From Strongylocentrotus purpuratus (taxonomy: Eukaryota; Echinodermata; Echinoidea; Camarodonta; Strongylocentrotidae), in NCBI RefSeq assembly GCF_000002235.5, contig NW_022145611.1, positions 17,891,633 through 17,955,632 of the forward strand: a stretch of 64,000 bases of DNA, read 5' to 3'. Position 1 is the first letter of the stretch. Each line of letters starts with the position of its first letter. The notes under the pieces are model-generated. The model had not been told where the DNA came from, did not search any database, and was given only the letters and a program-made list of their open reading frames with translations. Of the stretch, positions 12,301-27,091 are shown piece by piece. The position numbers were made by a program, and so were the translations under genes.

Positions 12301-15300
12301 GTACACAAGTACATTTGTAATCATTCAGTATGTGTGGTACACCAACAATTAAACTGACAGTTGTACACAGAAGCAGAATTCAAAGTTCTGTGTAACCCAA
12401 CAAGAGAGTTTACAAAAAGAATGTAAAGTAGAAGTCAATCAGTATCAAAATGAATTTTCAGGAGACGTTTGCATCATTCAAAAGTATTTCGATTCTGCAT
12501 GCACCAATCGTGTGCAGTTGTACCAAGAAGGGAGAAAAAAATACATGTGTGAGTGAATTGGGTTTTAACAGACATGTTTTAATCTGATATGATTGATACA
12601 CGTCTATATATACCTGTAGCCTTTCATTCACTTACAGATTTTTATTTACTGTACATGTATATCTCTTATTGCTGTGCAGACTTCCCTCTATTTCCGCTTC
12701 ATTTTCTTCTACTTTTCAATGGATTGTTTGCTCTCTTTCGATCGATGATGTGTACTTGCATAAATGATCAATCATTGATGATGTATTGAATCCTTAGGCC
12801 CCTTGTAAAAAGTACATATGTACTTGGATATTTTGTCTTCACTTTCAATTCTTTACAAGTTTCCCTTTCTTAGTCTTGACTCATATTTGAATGTCTCTCA
12901 AACCGTGAAGTATTAGAAGTCAAAATGATACTGAGTGGAGGCCAATGATAATGTACAAAGAGAAAATAAAACTATCAACACTTATTTGATTGTTGGTAGG
13001 TATATACTGTAGGCAAATGATGATTTATATGTATTAAAAGGTAATCTTTTACCTTTAGACGCCTTTTGACATGAAAGAAGTCAATTTATTTTATTAGTTT
13101 GCCCTCAAATATAAGAAAAGACATTCCTGAAACAGAGGAACGACTCATGTTTAGTATTAAAAAGGGAAATTTATGGTGATTTTCTAAATAATTTGTTAAT
13201 ACTTTTGTTGAAGAATAATAACTATATCCTTATAACTGAAGTAAATTTTAATGGAGTTTTAAGCCCTTTTCACCACCCTATCACCTTGCTTCCCATAAAT
13301 CCATCATGAATTATCAAAAGTTACGTAGTTCCTTTTTTTTTGAAGAGTTTTTTGAAGTGCAAGAACACAGTTATAATATCTAAAACTTTATACAAAAATA
13401 CGATGTAGCTCATATGGACTGTATTAAAGATTTCATATAAGATAAACAAAATAATCCAAGTTTATTTCCATTTGAATTACAAATTACACAATTATTAATA
13501 TGTGTTTATTTGCTTTTTAACTTGCTAGAACCACCAACTTTACAAAATATATTACAAGTAAACAAATATTGGAAGACAGGTTTTTTGTCTAATTGTCCAT
13601 TATAATGTGAACATTGTTCCATATCTTACTATGCAAATCATTGATCAATGTTAATTACAAAAAGGCAAATAAGCTTTTCCTTGTCCAAAAATGCAATAAG
13701 CAATTTTCAAAAACTTAGGTGGTTAAAACCATTGAATGCAATTTAAAAGCTTATTTGATACAAATTAAAAAAATAACCAGCCCCTTGTGGTAAATGTTGT
13801 GAGGCATGATTGTAGAAAATCTTCCTCACCATGCTTCCATATGCAGTGCAATATATTTCTAACCTCATTTCTGATTATGTTCTCAATTGATGATAATGCC
13901 ACCCTACTTATGATTACGCACATCAAAGTTAAAGTTCTGATATTTACTCTGGTGATAATTGCTCCAAGCTTTATATGTAGGGTTAGGGGTGCGATTCTGT
14001 TTTCGGTTAGGGTTAGGTTTATGTTTGAAATTAGGTGTAGTGGTGGGTCTAGGGTCTACATTAGGAATTTAGTGAGTGAAGGAAATTCCTGCAAAATTAC
14101 TGTATCAAGAGCATGTGTCGTACAACCCATGTGTTACATTCAATTGCATTTACCGATTGATAAATCTAGGAAGATTATGAGGAGAAAGAGATGGCCTAAC
14201 CTCAAGTGGAGGTACAAACATATGAAGTGCTATATATGATTATTAATGAAGTGATTACATTTCATTATTTAGATACCAATGAGTGATGACTTTTGTATGA
14301 TTGGTTCTTAGTTGTGTTTTGCACACTTGTCTCAGTTTAAAAAGAAAGGGGGAAGAAAAAAACCTTGATGGTATTATCTGTACATAGTGTAAAGGGAAAT
14401 ATTTAATTCTCAAGTTTAATTAACCACAAAAAGAATACAATGTGAATTTTGAAGGGGAAAAATGTCTTTGGGATTTCATTCTCTAGCCATTATTAGAAAC
14501 CTTGTAAAAACAAGTGCAAAGTATGATTAGTATTCTGAAATAGCCATAGTGGCAGTCTTAAAAAGTGTTTTAAAAACAAAATCATTACAGCGAATGCAAG
14601 ATGTTTAAAAAAATGAAAGCTCTATAATATACATGTACATGTATATGACATTCAGTGAGGATGTTACTTAAGTTCAAAATGATAAGAACCCAGTAATTTT
14701 CAACTTTTAGTGACTTGAGAATAACTTACCTGTACAATACTCTGTGCATGTTATACATGTATATGATACTTCTCACGATGTCATTTTGGTGTGTCCCTGC
14801 CTCAAGCCATTGTTATCAGGTATCATGCAGGTTTCTTTTAGTATATATTGAATTTCAGTCATTTCTTTGACACTTTCCAGAATTCTACATTATCTGTCAA
14901 AATTTAACATTTGTATACAGTTTCTTTAAAAAAAATGTGCACAGTGAATGTACTTTTACCAAGGTATTCATCATTATTCCATCTGGAGCAATCAAAGCAA
15001 TGATTTGTGATGATTTGTTTTTCGGTTTGACATATCCTTATTTTTTTAAAGAATCAAATACAAATATGAGGGTACATTGTGCTTTCACAGACATACATGT
15101 ATGTCACCTTTCATATGAAAGTCAAGGGTAATAAATGTTACCAATAAATATGCATCTTACAAAACTGATCATTCGTGATAGGCATTATATATGTAGATCA
15201 GAAATTCAAGTGATAGTGTTTATTGCCAAACGCTTAGTTTTGGTTCGTTTTGTTTTATTTTTTAATAAATTTTGATTATATTTGTTGATACATCTGTTAA

Positions 15301-18300
15301 ATAGATTTCCTACAAGAGAAATTGTTGTATGTATTTTTCATCATTTTTTTATGAATGATATGTCATTTAAAACACAAGATGTATTTGTGCTTACACATTG
15401 TTGACTTGTAGTTATATAAGTTAGAGAAAGATTTGAATGACGTTGTACTTTGGGAAGCTTTGCGTTGATCCATAGGTGACTAATTGCTGGTTTTCAAATG
15501 ACCACCACCAGAGATATTAAATGAAGAAAAGCTAAAATGGGATTATCAGAGAATGTTTTTCTTTCTGTATGGCTTTCTTTTCAAAAAGTCAAACTCAACT
15601 GGAGACAAGCAGTCTGTAGGCAATGGGAGGAAACAAAAAAACACTTTTTGTTTTCCAAATGTTTTTAGGAGATGCTACTGTTTTGTAGGCGGGATGACAG
15701 GAAGACGCTTTATATTGTCTCTAAGGTAAAGACGCCAGTCAGGTAGAAGCATGCAGAATGGATACACATCGATGAACGCTGTGTTTGTTTTTGTTTTGTT
15801 GCTGCACGCAGAGTAAAACCTTCCTGTCTACGGCTTATTTAAACTCTGTCTCGCTCATCTATTAGCGAAAGTTTTCCCCGCATTGAGAGAGAGAGAATGA
15901 GCAATATGTCACCAAGTTGAAGCGCACTATGCTATAGTAGTGCTCTCCTTGAGTACAGATTAGGTGTGTTTTTGTGGGCTTGTGCTTTCACTCTAATAGC
16001 TGGTTGTATGTTTGTGTGCTTTGGTTAGAGGGGACACTGGTTTTTTGAAGGCATTGGTTTGTGTGCCATTGTTGAAGCAGAAGAAAGCAGTGGCAATTAT
16101 TTAAAAGGGGAACACTCAAGATGGGTTGTATTGTTTGTCTCTTTGTTTGGGTATGTAAACACCAGGTAGCCAAAAGAGGAATCGTGGCATTGTTTTGTCC
16201 TGCTCTGTGGACATTCCTTGGGAACTTTAGGGCTTGATTGTTACACTCAAGTTGTCTGCAAACACCAGGATTTAGCATCCATCTTATGATCTCAGTGTCC
16301 ATCTTATTCTTGTTTCTCTTTCATCTGACCAATGACTGACCATCAAAGTGCAATGCTGGTCAGTTAGAGAACCCAGCCCAGCCCATTCGTCCCGTCCCAA
16401 GTCAACTGCTAGACAGTGAGAGATCTGAATGCAAGAAAATAAGGGGGCCTGAAAGGGGAAGAAGGTTTGCCCAAGGGATTGGGAGAAACATGTCAATCAG
16501 CCCAAAGTGGCTCTTCAATTGCCTCTTCTTCCTCCGCAGGAATGCTGACATGCATGTGCAAAAAACAGTTGATAGTGCAACGACCCAGTCTCCCTCTCTC
16601 CTCTTTCACCCTGTACTTTGCACCATGGGGTCACCCCAAAATGATGCCCCCCCCCCTTTCCCATCTCCTGTTGCCAAGACTGTAGCAACAAGCAGCATCG
16701 GGGATGGATGGATTGAAAAAATCAAAGGATGATTAAGATACCCTTCAGAGGTGGACTCCATGCCTCTCTCGATGTGGAGAAGATTCATGAACAAGCTTGA
16801 TTTGAAGTGCTAGACAATCACAAGTAGATTTATTCTCTCCAGTTCTGTTTATTCTGCCTACTTGAGTAAGGATTAATGATGCTCATTGTGAATAGAAACT
16901 GCATTTGATCAAATCATTTCCTACCAATACACTCCAAGCAGGGCATATTTGTGTTATTGGAGTGATGGATTGCCCCTGTTCGTGTTCCTCAACAACTCTC
17001 GTTTATCGTTGGATTATGAACAAAATGAGAGACAATGAAAAACGTGATTAATGATTAAATATCTTTTGTAGTTTTCGCCATTCACCCATGGGAAACATTT
17101 GTACATTTGAAGAAGAGAAAATTTATGATTAACAGATCTGTTTCCAGGGCAGTGACGATTCCGTTGAAGGGACAATCAAAACTAATACCTTTGTCATTTA
17201 TATGCTTGTTTGATTAGTTTCTGTCAGAGACCTTTGCTTTTAATTCAATTTTTTCTTGTACACACTCCTAATTCTAATCAGACAGTGGAAGCTCTCAATG
17301 TTTCTTGTACACACACTTTATATACTAAAATACCACACAGTAAAGAATAATATTGTCTATTTTCAAATTCCTTGATAAGGTTTAACTGATACAGTTACAT
17401 CTGCATATAAAAACTGCTAAAGGGAGACAATAAAAGTGGTTTTAATAGGCAGGTGGTCTTTATAACAGATTTCTTAAATTAGAAACACTTTCAAAGGAAA
17501 GAAAATGCAGTCCTTCTAGAAAATTGGTCCCTTCATACAGACTGTTGCTAATGCAGGTGCACTCTATATAGAAGTTTGGTAGTTCTATAAAAAGTTGTTA
17601 TTGAAGCAGGTTTGACAGGAACATTTTGGGATGGGATGTTGCATTCCTATTTTTAGGGCTTTCTGAGATAATCAAGCCGACTAGGCCAAACAGACATCGC
17701 GCAAGACCTGCCCCCCTTCCCATGCATAGCACCCTTATTTCTAGACTATTGTCCCAGCCCTGCTTCTTTTTCCTTTCTACCCCTTCAAGGACCCTTGGGG
17801 CCCCTTTGCAGGTGTGAAGCGCCCATTGTTTCCACATTAGTCCCTCTACTGACAACAAAACCTAGCAGAGATGATAGAGTACGCTTGCGTCCAAACACCC
17901 TGTTGATTTCCATTCTTCTTGTTAGAGTCTAAGAGGGTCATCCTCATTGGTTAAGGACCCTTGTCTGTTGAATAGGACGGTCCAACGAAAACTGGGTGGT
18001 AATGTACATGTATTGCCATCTGTCTTGATAAATTCTATTCCTCTTTTTTGTCTCTGTTTTTCTTTTCTTTTTCAATTTTTTCCTTTTCTCTTCTCTATTC
18101 CTTCTTTTTCCCTTTCTCCTCTTTTTATGCATTTCTCTCTCATTTCTTCTTTCTCTTTTTCTCATTTCTCTTTTTCTTTCTATTTCCCTTTTTCATATAC
18201 TTGTTCTACTTACCGGTATATTCCCTTCGCCACTACCATCTCACTTTATCTCATCCTTTTTTTGCCCCTCTCACTTTCTTGTTCTTATTATTTTTCTACC

Positions 18301-21300
18301 CCTCAATCCCTTCCCTTTATTTTCCCCTCTCTCTCTCATTTTTGTCTCTCTTTTCTTTAATTTCTGTCCTTTCTCCTCTTACATCTTCACTTTCAACTGC
18401 CATTTCATCAAGATCATTAGCCCCTTAAGTTTTCCCCTTTTTATCTTTAAAAAAAATTTGATGTGAGATGTTTTCAATGTATACAGGTAATGTACCGGTA
18501 TTGAAGTTCAGAAGGCTAGTGGAAGGGAGATAGGCACTAGAGACTTTCCTTGTAATTGTATGGAAATTGCAGTTTAGTAGAGTTAGGCAGAGTACCAGGG
18601 TTACATAGTTGGAGGTTGTGCTGTGAATGTATGCTGATGAACTGCCGAGTTGGTATAGTTTGGCAGATAATGTCAGAGCTTACATTTGCGAGTCTTGCGT
18701 TGTTGGGATATTTGAGGGGGAAAATAATTGTATGGACCAAAATTTGATATTTCTATTGCCAATTATTCTTGTTTCATGTCAGTGATCGCAGTAAAAATGT
18801 AGAAATCAATGGAGTATTGTTATTTATATTAAGATTATATATTTCATGATTTCATCAAGTTTTGACAACAGCATTAGACACATGGTGTACATCAAAAGCT
18901 CAATCTATTAGATGATTTAGAAGGATATGCATATGTTAAATACATCCAGTAAACTTTTTGAAGTCATAGAAAGATTCAAAATAACCAGTATAAAATATTT
19001 ATTAGAGACAATAGTGACTAATCAAAACCGGAAGAAGAAAAAAGGTGAGGTAACATCCACCATTGTCACTTTGACCTTTGATGTTTATAACTACACTGAA
19101 GTGTTTTCTATCAGTATTTCAATTTTCTTTAATATTCTTTTATAATTGTATTTTTTTTTAATTATCTGCAAAAGTGTTTGTACTATTCCTGCTTTTGGTT
19201 ACCATGAAGTTGATAAGTGGAGAACAACAAGGATTTCTCTGACACTACAGGAGATTGATATACATGTATGACTATATTTGAAAGACTATCTTCCTGATGT
19301 AACTAAGCCTCCGGTAGCATTTCTCAAAAGTTCTCCTGCCTTTCTCGTCATATACCCGACAGATTTGAAGTATTCCTTTCAATTAGCTCCTGTAATTACC
19401 CCTCTGCTCCCTAACTTGCACTTATGTCTGTAAGTGTGTATTGAATTGTTTCTTTCTTCGATGAGAAAATAATTGTTTTGCTCAGTGGCTGCAGGCACCC
19501 AAGTAAGATCATTCATTCTTTCATCTCTCCTCTCTATAACCAATGAAATGTGGTAAATGTAGCATTTATGTAAGTTTCTTTGAACCTAAATTTTTAATTA
19601 TTTTCAATTGTCTTTTTAATGAGAATTCCCACTTCATTTCAAGGTTAATATATTCCTTTTTATATCTTTGTCTGTCTTGGAATTGGTTTATATAAGTACT
19701 GAATTATTGAAAACTCAATCATTTAGTTTTGTGAAGCTTAATTCTTCAAATGAGTTCCTGTACTATATATGCCTAAGTAACATTCAAGATTTTCAAAATT
19801 TATCGTGGTTTACATACTTTACAATCAAACTTAGAATTGATTTTCATTCAATGTCATGTATGTCTTCTATGGTAATATAATATTTCTTACAATATTGTGC
19901 AATAAAAATAAAGAAATAGAAGAAATTTTCATTTACTTCCTGCTCCTCACTGAGCGGCGAATGCTTACGAACGTTGCAAATTTGGATTCGCCAAATTTTC
20001 TGACGAATGTTGGTGAAAATCAGGGTTTGCCTATGTTTAGCGACAATTATCAACATTTGAGCGAATGTTTGCGAAAGTGTTTGTGAAGATTAGTAACTAT
20101 TTGCCAATCCTTTGCCACTATTTGTGAATGTTTGGGACCTTTTGGCAACTTCTGGTACTCAATGGGTCGATTTTACATAGGAACCATATATATATGGTAA
20201 CGAAGTCACTAGCATTGGCGAATTAAAAAAAAAATTCAGCTACATCGTCTTACAACCATTTGCAAAGGCTTACAACTGTATTGCAAACACTTGCAACTGT
20301 AAAACTGTAAAAACAAATTCTCATTTTTTTTGAACATGTTGATAATTTCTATGCGACAAGAAAAAGTGTTTACGACATTGAAAACTGTTCACAAACTTTC
20401 TTGCAACCTTTTAGTAACCCTGGCAAAACCCCAAATTTGCTCCGTTCGCAAGCATTCGCCAATCAGTGAGATACACCCTTAAGTTGGTTTGGCAATGAAA
20501 AAAAATCATTGCATTAGGAGAAAACTTTTCAAGTCAAAAATATTATGTTGTATTAGGTTTGTATATTGGTTTTTGTTTCTCTAGTTGTAGCTAATTTGCC
20601 AAGAAACAACACTCTTTAGCATTTCAGAGCATCATTTACTAAAATCAATGAAATTACTTACCCAGGTGAAGACGAGCTATTTTTGAAAAATTTCTTGTTT
20701 ATGGTCATGGCTTGAGGACAAGGGTCTTTTAATGGACTAGTTAGGGTGACAGAAAAATATTTTGAAGTTTTTAATGTTTTACATTTGAATAAACCAATAA
20801 AATGAATAATCAGAGCGGTAAGAGAAGAAGTATCACACAAGAATATGGTTTTATTTATGATTCGTAGCAATGAAGTATTTCCAAAATTTGTAATATGTAA
20901 AATTGTACTTAACAAAATGCCATTAGGGTCATTGTTGTTTTACCTACCGGTATTCATATTTACTCAGACAGCCATGAGACAATATAATAATTAGGACAAT
21001 TACTTTGCACTTGCATCTCTCTATGGAACACTAGATTATACACATCTATCTGTGTAAGGAAAAGATGATGAGAAACTAAGAAGGGTTAGTGGACCTGTCA
21101 GTCAAGTTGATTGATGGACGGGAGTGTTTGCTCCCACCCCCATGCCATGAATGGGCTGATCCCATGGAAGCCCCCTATCCTGAATGGGGAGAGAGGGCAG
21201 GGCCAGGCCCTTGTAATTAGCAACCTTTGTTTGGTGCGGAGAGGGGTAAACAGATTGGTGATGATGGTACACGGAGGGAGGGAGGGAGGATGTGCTGGTA

Positions 21301-22901
21301 GTGGTGGTGGTGGGTAACTGCCTGTATGACTTGTTTGTGTGTAAGGGAACTGGTAGGGGCTTGGTGGTCTGAAGGAGAGAGAGAGTGAGAGATGGGGGCA
21401 GGGGTGTCAGTGAGAGAAATAGAGAAAGTGAGAAAGAGAATAAGAGATGAAGTAATTTGTCTGTACTCTGTACCCAACAAATTTGAATTTATAGTTTATA
21501 TTTCATTTATATATGTAATTAATTTACTATCTGCTTTTAATTTTGATTATAGTACTCATGAGTACCAATGGCTAGAGTGTTTATGCTAGTGCTATTGAAT
21601 TGCCGTAATGATAGTAAATCATTCAGAACTAATTTCAAAATCTGTGAGACTGAAGAAAACCAAATAACTTCCAATGGGGTATTACAAAGATTCTAGTTCA
21701 GAAAGATAGACGATGAGATTGAGTGACAGGATGGATAATAGATGCCCATTGTTGTTGGACCAATGGTAATGACCCCCAATTCTTTACTTGGATTCTGTTG
21801 TGGTTTTAACTGTATTCAGCCAGTATTTGAACGCACACAGTTTGCTGTCTGCAAAGCCACATTAGCCCCCCCCCCCCCCCCCCCCACCCAGATCTCTCCC
21901 TCTCTCTCTCTCTCTCTCTCTGTTGGGTTTTCCTTCAAATTAGTCATAGCATTAGGCCTTTAGTTTTGGGTTTAGGAAAAAGTGTCTGATCTGTGAGGTT
22001 AGACCACAGTGATAATAAAGTCACAGGGGTTAAACATTAAGTTTGCTTCATTTATATTTGTTGGTACTCATACATGTAGTATTATAAAGTAGATACATGT
22101 ATCGAACCACCCCCCCCCCCCCCCCCCAAAAAAAAAAAAAAAAAAAAAACATTAAAAGAAAAGACATTTTTTCTAACAGGTAAAGAAATGGGGCCTTCAT
22201 GCTCCATGACATTGTTATTGCTGCTTTGTATTAGTAAACAATTTTTTTTTTTAAAGAAAATTTATTACCTGTATTCCTGAGAATACTTTCGTTTTATGCC
22301 TCTGAACACCAATGGTGGCGCTGAATGCACTATGTTTTGGGTTTGTCTGTTCGTCCGTTCGCCCGTCTGTGTTACCTCTAGGGATCAATTTATTATAGTT
22401 TATGACTTACGGTATTGGTCCTGCAAGTAGCTTTATCACAAGATTCATGTTAAGTATGCACATTGTATGTAGGTGAAAGGAGGAAAGGCCACAAGAAAAA
22501 GATTTTTTTTCTTTCTTCTTTTTTGTGGAAATACAAGAGGGTTTTTGTGAATGTTATTATATTATTTTGTGTTTTATAATATTTATTTTGTGAATATATT
22601 ATTTGTTGTACATTATCTTTGATTAAATTGTGATTGAATATTCATTTCTTCCTCATTTCAAAGACAGAATAGATTTGTAGTCGACAATGGCAACTTAACT
22701 AACTATAAATTAAATGAGCTGAGGTGGAGTCACATTTGAGACACCTTTGCATTTTTCTTTTTTTTTTACTTTGAAGGGCCCATGCATAAATGACCCACAT
22801 GTTTTGTTAGAAAATTTAGTAATGAGTTTGTGAATAGTAGCTCTTTAAATTAAACATATTTTCTCTCTCTCTCTCTCGTTTCTCTCTCTCTCTCTCTTGT
22901 T

Positions 22902-22979
<78 letters not shown>

Positions 22980-25900
22980 CTTCTCTCTCTCTTCTCTCTC
23001 TCTCTTCTCTCTCTCTTCTCTCTCTCTTCTCTCTCTCTCTTCTCTCTCTCTCTTCTCTCTCTCGCTTTCTATTCATTATATAGGAGGATACAATCAAGGA
23101 GGACAATCTTATAACAGGTAAGAAAATGTTTGTCATGCATTGTGCAAAAAAAATGAATAACAGAAGTACCCTGTATTGTTATCAACTTAACAACAAAATT
23201 ACTTCAGACATATTACCTCTTCCCCCCCCCCCCCTTTTTTTTAAAGTAATAAATTTGTTAGTTTGTTTGTCTCTTCGCATACACTACTAAGGGAGTTTCA
23301 TTTTGTCATCCCTCAATACTTTCATGTGTTGTTGTCTCAATATTACCCCTGAATTAGTTGTGCTTAAAAGATATACTTGTGTATCACATTTGTTTTCAGT
23401 TAAAGAGTTTCTTTGGTGTGATTCTTATTCAGAGTCAGTGATGAGTTTTATGACTTACCCTGCAACTATAATCTCCAGATGTTTTTAAAGTAAGAGGTTT
23501 CTCTAATGTGATGTTTCACAGAATTGCATGTACCTTTAATACACATTGAGATACTACCCTCCAATGTGATCAACTTGGTAAAAATGTTAACAAAGCGATT
23601 AGAGGTCATATCTACCCTCATTTAAAAAGTTGTTGTTTGGAGATTTGTCCATCCTCCATTGCAAACATCCAAGGTCAACGTGCTATTATTGCCAGTTGGT
23701 TCACTATAGGCCTTCTGTATATAACTCATTCCACTGGTAGTTTTAAAACTTTATTCCATTTCTCAATCAAAACTACCAGTGATGACCTCATAACCCAGTA
23801 ATGAGTGACCCTATACTACTGGAATATAAAAACAAAATGATGCATTAAACATTGAAATCATCTTAAAGATGAAGACCAGTTATGGTCATGCGATTGCATT
23901 ATGAAAGAAACATTGTGGAATCGATCAGAAAAGGTTGATCATCCAGCATAGATGTACTGCAAGGTTCTGGAATCATCAGAATGATAAGAAATTTGGCCCA
24001 GTCTTCATTAAGTTACAAGCACTGTACATAGAAAGATGTATATGGGACTGCGCACACGTGTGCGACACATGCGTTTTATCTCTCACACACCAATAGATAA
24101 ACTAATTTACCAAATATATCAATTAGTAGGCGGTTTTCCGGCAAATTTTTTATCATCATGTATTATTCAAAACATATTCTTTCACATGATTGGTAATAAG
24201 AGCTTCCATTTCATTTTTTGAAATTGGGGCGTTTCCAATATTGGTTTTACCTTTAAACTTTGGCATTCCAAACTGTTTTAGCGATTATGCAGAACGCTGT
24301 TAAACCCATCACAGCTTGTTTTTTTGGTTGTTGATTTGTGCTTTTCACCAGACTCCGCATTCCTGTCTACCGTCCTTTTTCTGAAAAAAACAAGTTAGTG
24401 ATGATTTGTAATGTAACGATGCGACAATAGGTAGGGGGTGATGTATCAAATCATCCGCTCAAGAGTGGCTTGTCTTGCTCTACGAGGGCTGTTGAAACCT
24501 CTTTGGCGGCCGTATTGTGCTCCACCAAGGTGATTTAGCTCACAACGTGCAGGTACTTGTTAGTTTGGAGTATGATCTATCAATATCTTGTGTGCCAGAG
24601 ATAGAGGGCCACTTCACCAAGGGCATTGGCAGAGGGATCGCAGCGGTGAAATGGAGGAGGAGGAAGAGAAGGGATTTGTCATTGTATAGAGAAGGGAAAT
24701 TGATGGTGAACATGGTATTGTGTTTGAATGCCAGATGGGATTTGAAGAGGTGGGGAAGAATGGATGAAAAATGGATTATACCTCTATACTCATTTTTCTT
24801 TAATTGTTGCTGCTTCTATTCATCCTAGTATGTTATCATGTACTCATCAGTTCATAGCAAGTGATGTGAAAGGCTTTGTATTTTAAAATTTACAAATCAT
24901 TATTACCTGGAATTACGCATGGCACCATCAGTTATCTCTTGTAGTTAATCTTCTGTGACACATTATACAAATGTATTGCATACTATTGAATTAACACAAC
25001 CCATTCTGTTCGGAACTTACATGTATTTTATAGCTCTAAGCAGGGAGGTGATAGAGAAGAAGTGAAAACTCTTGTAATTTTTTCAAACGCATGCGTGAGT
25101 TCTAAGCGTAACAATGCAGAGCTACCAAGTGTCACGCATTTGGAGGATTTGAAAACGGCTCTCACGCACGGCGCGCGCTAGATTTAAAAAAAAACGCCAT
25201 ACCTATATGTGTGTTATATCCTCGCACGCGCATTTGCGCGCCGAAAAATGAAAATGTCATGCATTGCCGATCTTTTACCTTGGCGTCTCTGACAATGGGA
25301 TGCGTAACATTCCACTTGGCTTTGAAGTTCCATGCTCCGAGCCGCTCTTCCATTGCAGGGAATCTCGGAGGCCAGGCACCAGTTTCACATTTATTAAATT
25401 ACTGGCAAAATTTCAGTGCAAATTATAAACTTTATATGGAGATAGTATTGGGAATAGTGCATCAAACAATTATTCAAATTTAGTACTCTGCCCTTCTTAT
25501 AATTTGTGTGCCAGAGTTGGTTGGTAGAAGAAAAATTAGATCCCGACAAAAACTCAATATTTTAGGATAATCTGATTATTTTCGCATGTTTTAATGTCCT
25601 GTCATTTAATCCATTATTTACAAACTTTGATAACTTAAAGTTTGCTAATGCGTGCTTTCGCATGCTTTTTGTATTTTTGGAGTTGGAAAAAAAGTATGAA
25701 ATTACAATAGTTTGTGTTCAACTCATCACACATTCAACAATTGATGAGAAATCATTAAAAGGGACAGCGAACCTTTGCTGAGATACCTTTTTCTGATGTA
25801 GGAATTGTAAATCATGATATTTCAAGGGCTCTTTTTATCTCACCACCTGGTCAACAGTTGCAGATTAGCGCAAAACTTTTCTGCGGCTTTTAGCATGGGG

Positions 25901-27017
25901 TCAAAGGAGAACGGCTTGATTCCACTCCTTCTCTACCACCTCCCTGCTCTAAGCATCCTAGAGGTGTTATAAATGGAAAACGTTTTACTGCCAAAAGTAA
26001 AATACCCCAGTACACTGATTGTTTCAAATTGTAGAGAACCAAAAATATTATATTTTGTTGATTTCGCTCTAGAGTAGACAACTTCTTCAAAGATTGTGTT
26101 CTAATCAGTGCATATAACCCTGTGGCAAGTCCTTGCATCATACAAAGTAGTCAACTTCAAAGACAGACCCCCCCCCCCCCCCCCCCTCCCAGAACGGGAT
26201 GTTTTGTATTGTCTGTCTCATTGAAGATCTGTCCAGGAAATATTTCTCATATATGTACAAATGTAAACAGAAAAATATTGGGAAATTTCAAATGATACCC
26301 CTTCAGGTTTCAAATAAGGAAGCTCACACCTCTGGGATGTCAGTGACACCAGTGTTAGTATTGATATCAATACAGTAAATTTACCCATTTATTTTATCAT
26401 TTGGAGTTTAAATACAGAAATTTTACACTTTTTTTGCAAGGGATGGTTTATTAACTTGGTGTGTTAACGCTTCCTTTTTCCCCATCAGGCCCTCTATACT
26501 AAAAAGCTTTACCAACCATGCTGTACAAAGATATTACATCTTTTGTAAGCCATAAAGAGAAAGGGTTGTTAACATCTTGCTATCTCATTTCTCTTTTCCC
26601 ATCAGGCCCGTTCTCTTTTCCAACTTATTTAGGGGGGGGGGGGCTTTAGTTTTCAGGCAAACTGGATAAAACCAGATGGAATCCTTGCTAGAACTCCCTC
26701 ATCCATGTCCCCTTTCATGCCTTTCCCACATTACAGCTGATTTAGCTACCCGATTGATTGCCGATCATTACCACATATTTACATTTTCGTTGAATATGCA
26801 TCATGATTGATTGTAATTGCTCTTTCATATCATCTTTTGAGAACCAGAAGGGTGTGAACTGTGTGTGAAAAGATATGAATTAATGCTCTTGCGGGCTTGC
26901 GGCATAAGAGGATCACTTAATGTTGGTTATCTCCTTCCCCCCTCCTCTCTCACCTTTTTTCAGCTTCTCTTACACAAATCTCTCTATCCCCCCCCCCTCC
27001 CCGCCTCTCCCTCTCCC

Positions 27018-27091
<74 letters not shown>

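Noticed and set aside
13975-14020. Interstitial telomere-like GGTTAGGGTTAGG
   Set aside because: Only about two units of TTAGGG in tandem; too short to be a telomeric relic.
13787-14239. 150-codon open frame on the + strand
   Set aside because: No recognisable domain, no splice context, and partly built on a GGTTAGGGTTAGG-type patch; likely chance in AT-rich intron.
22816-23136. Arg/Glu-rich frame on the - strand and Leu/Ser frame on the + strand
   Set aside because: Created by the (CT)n tract; the real coding bases here are the 34-bp XRN2 microexon.
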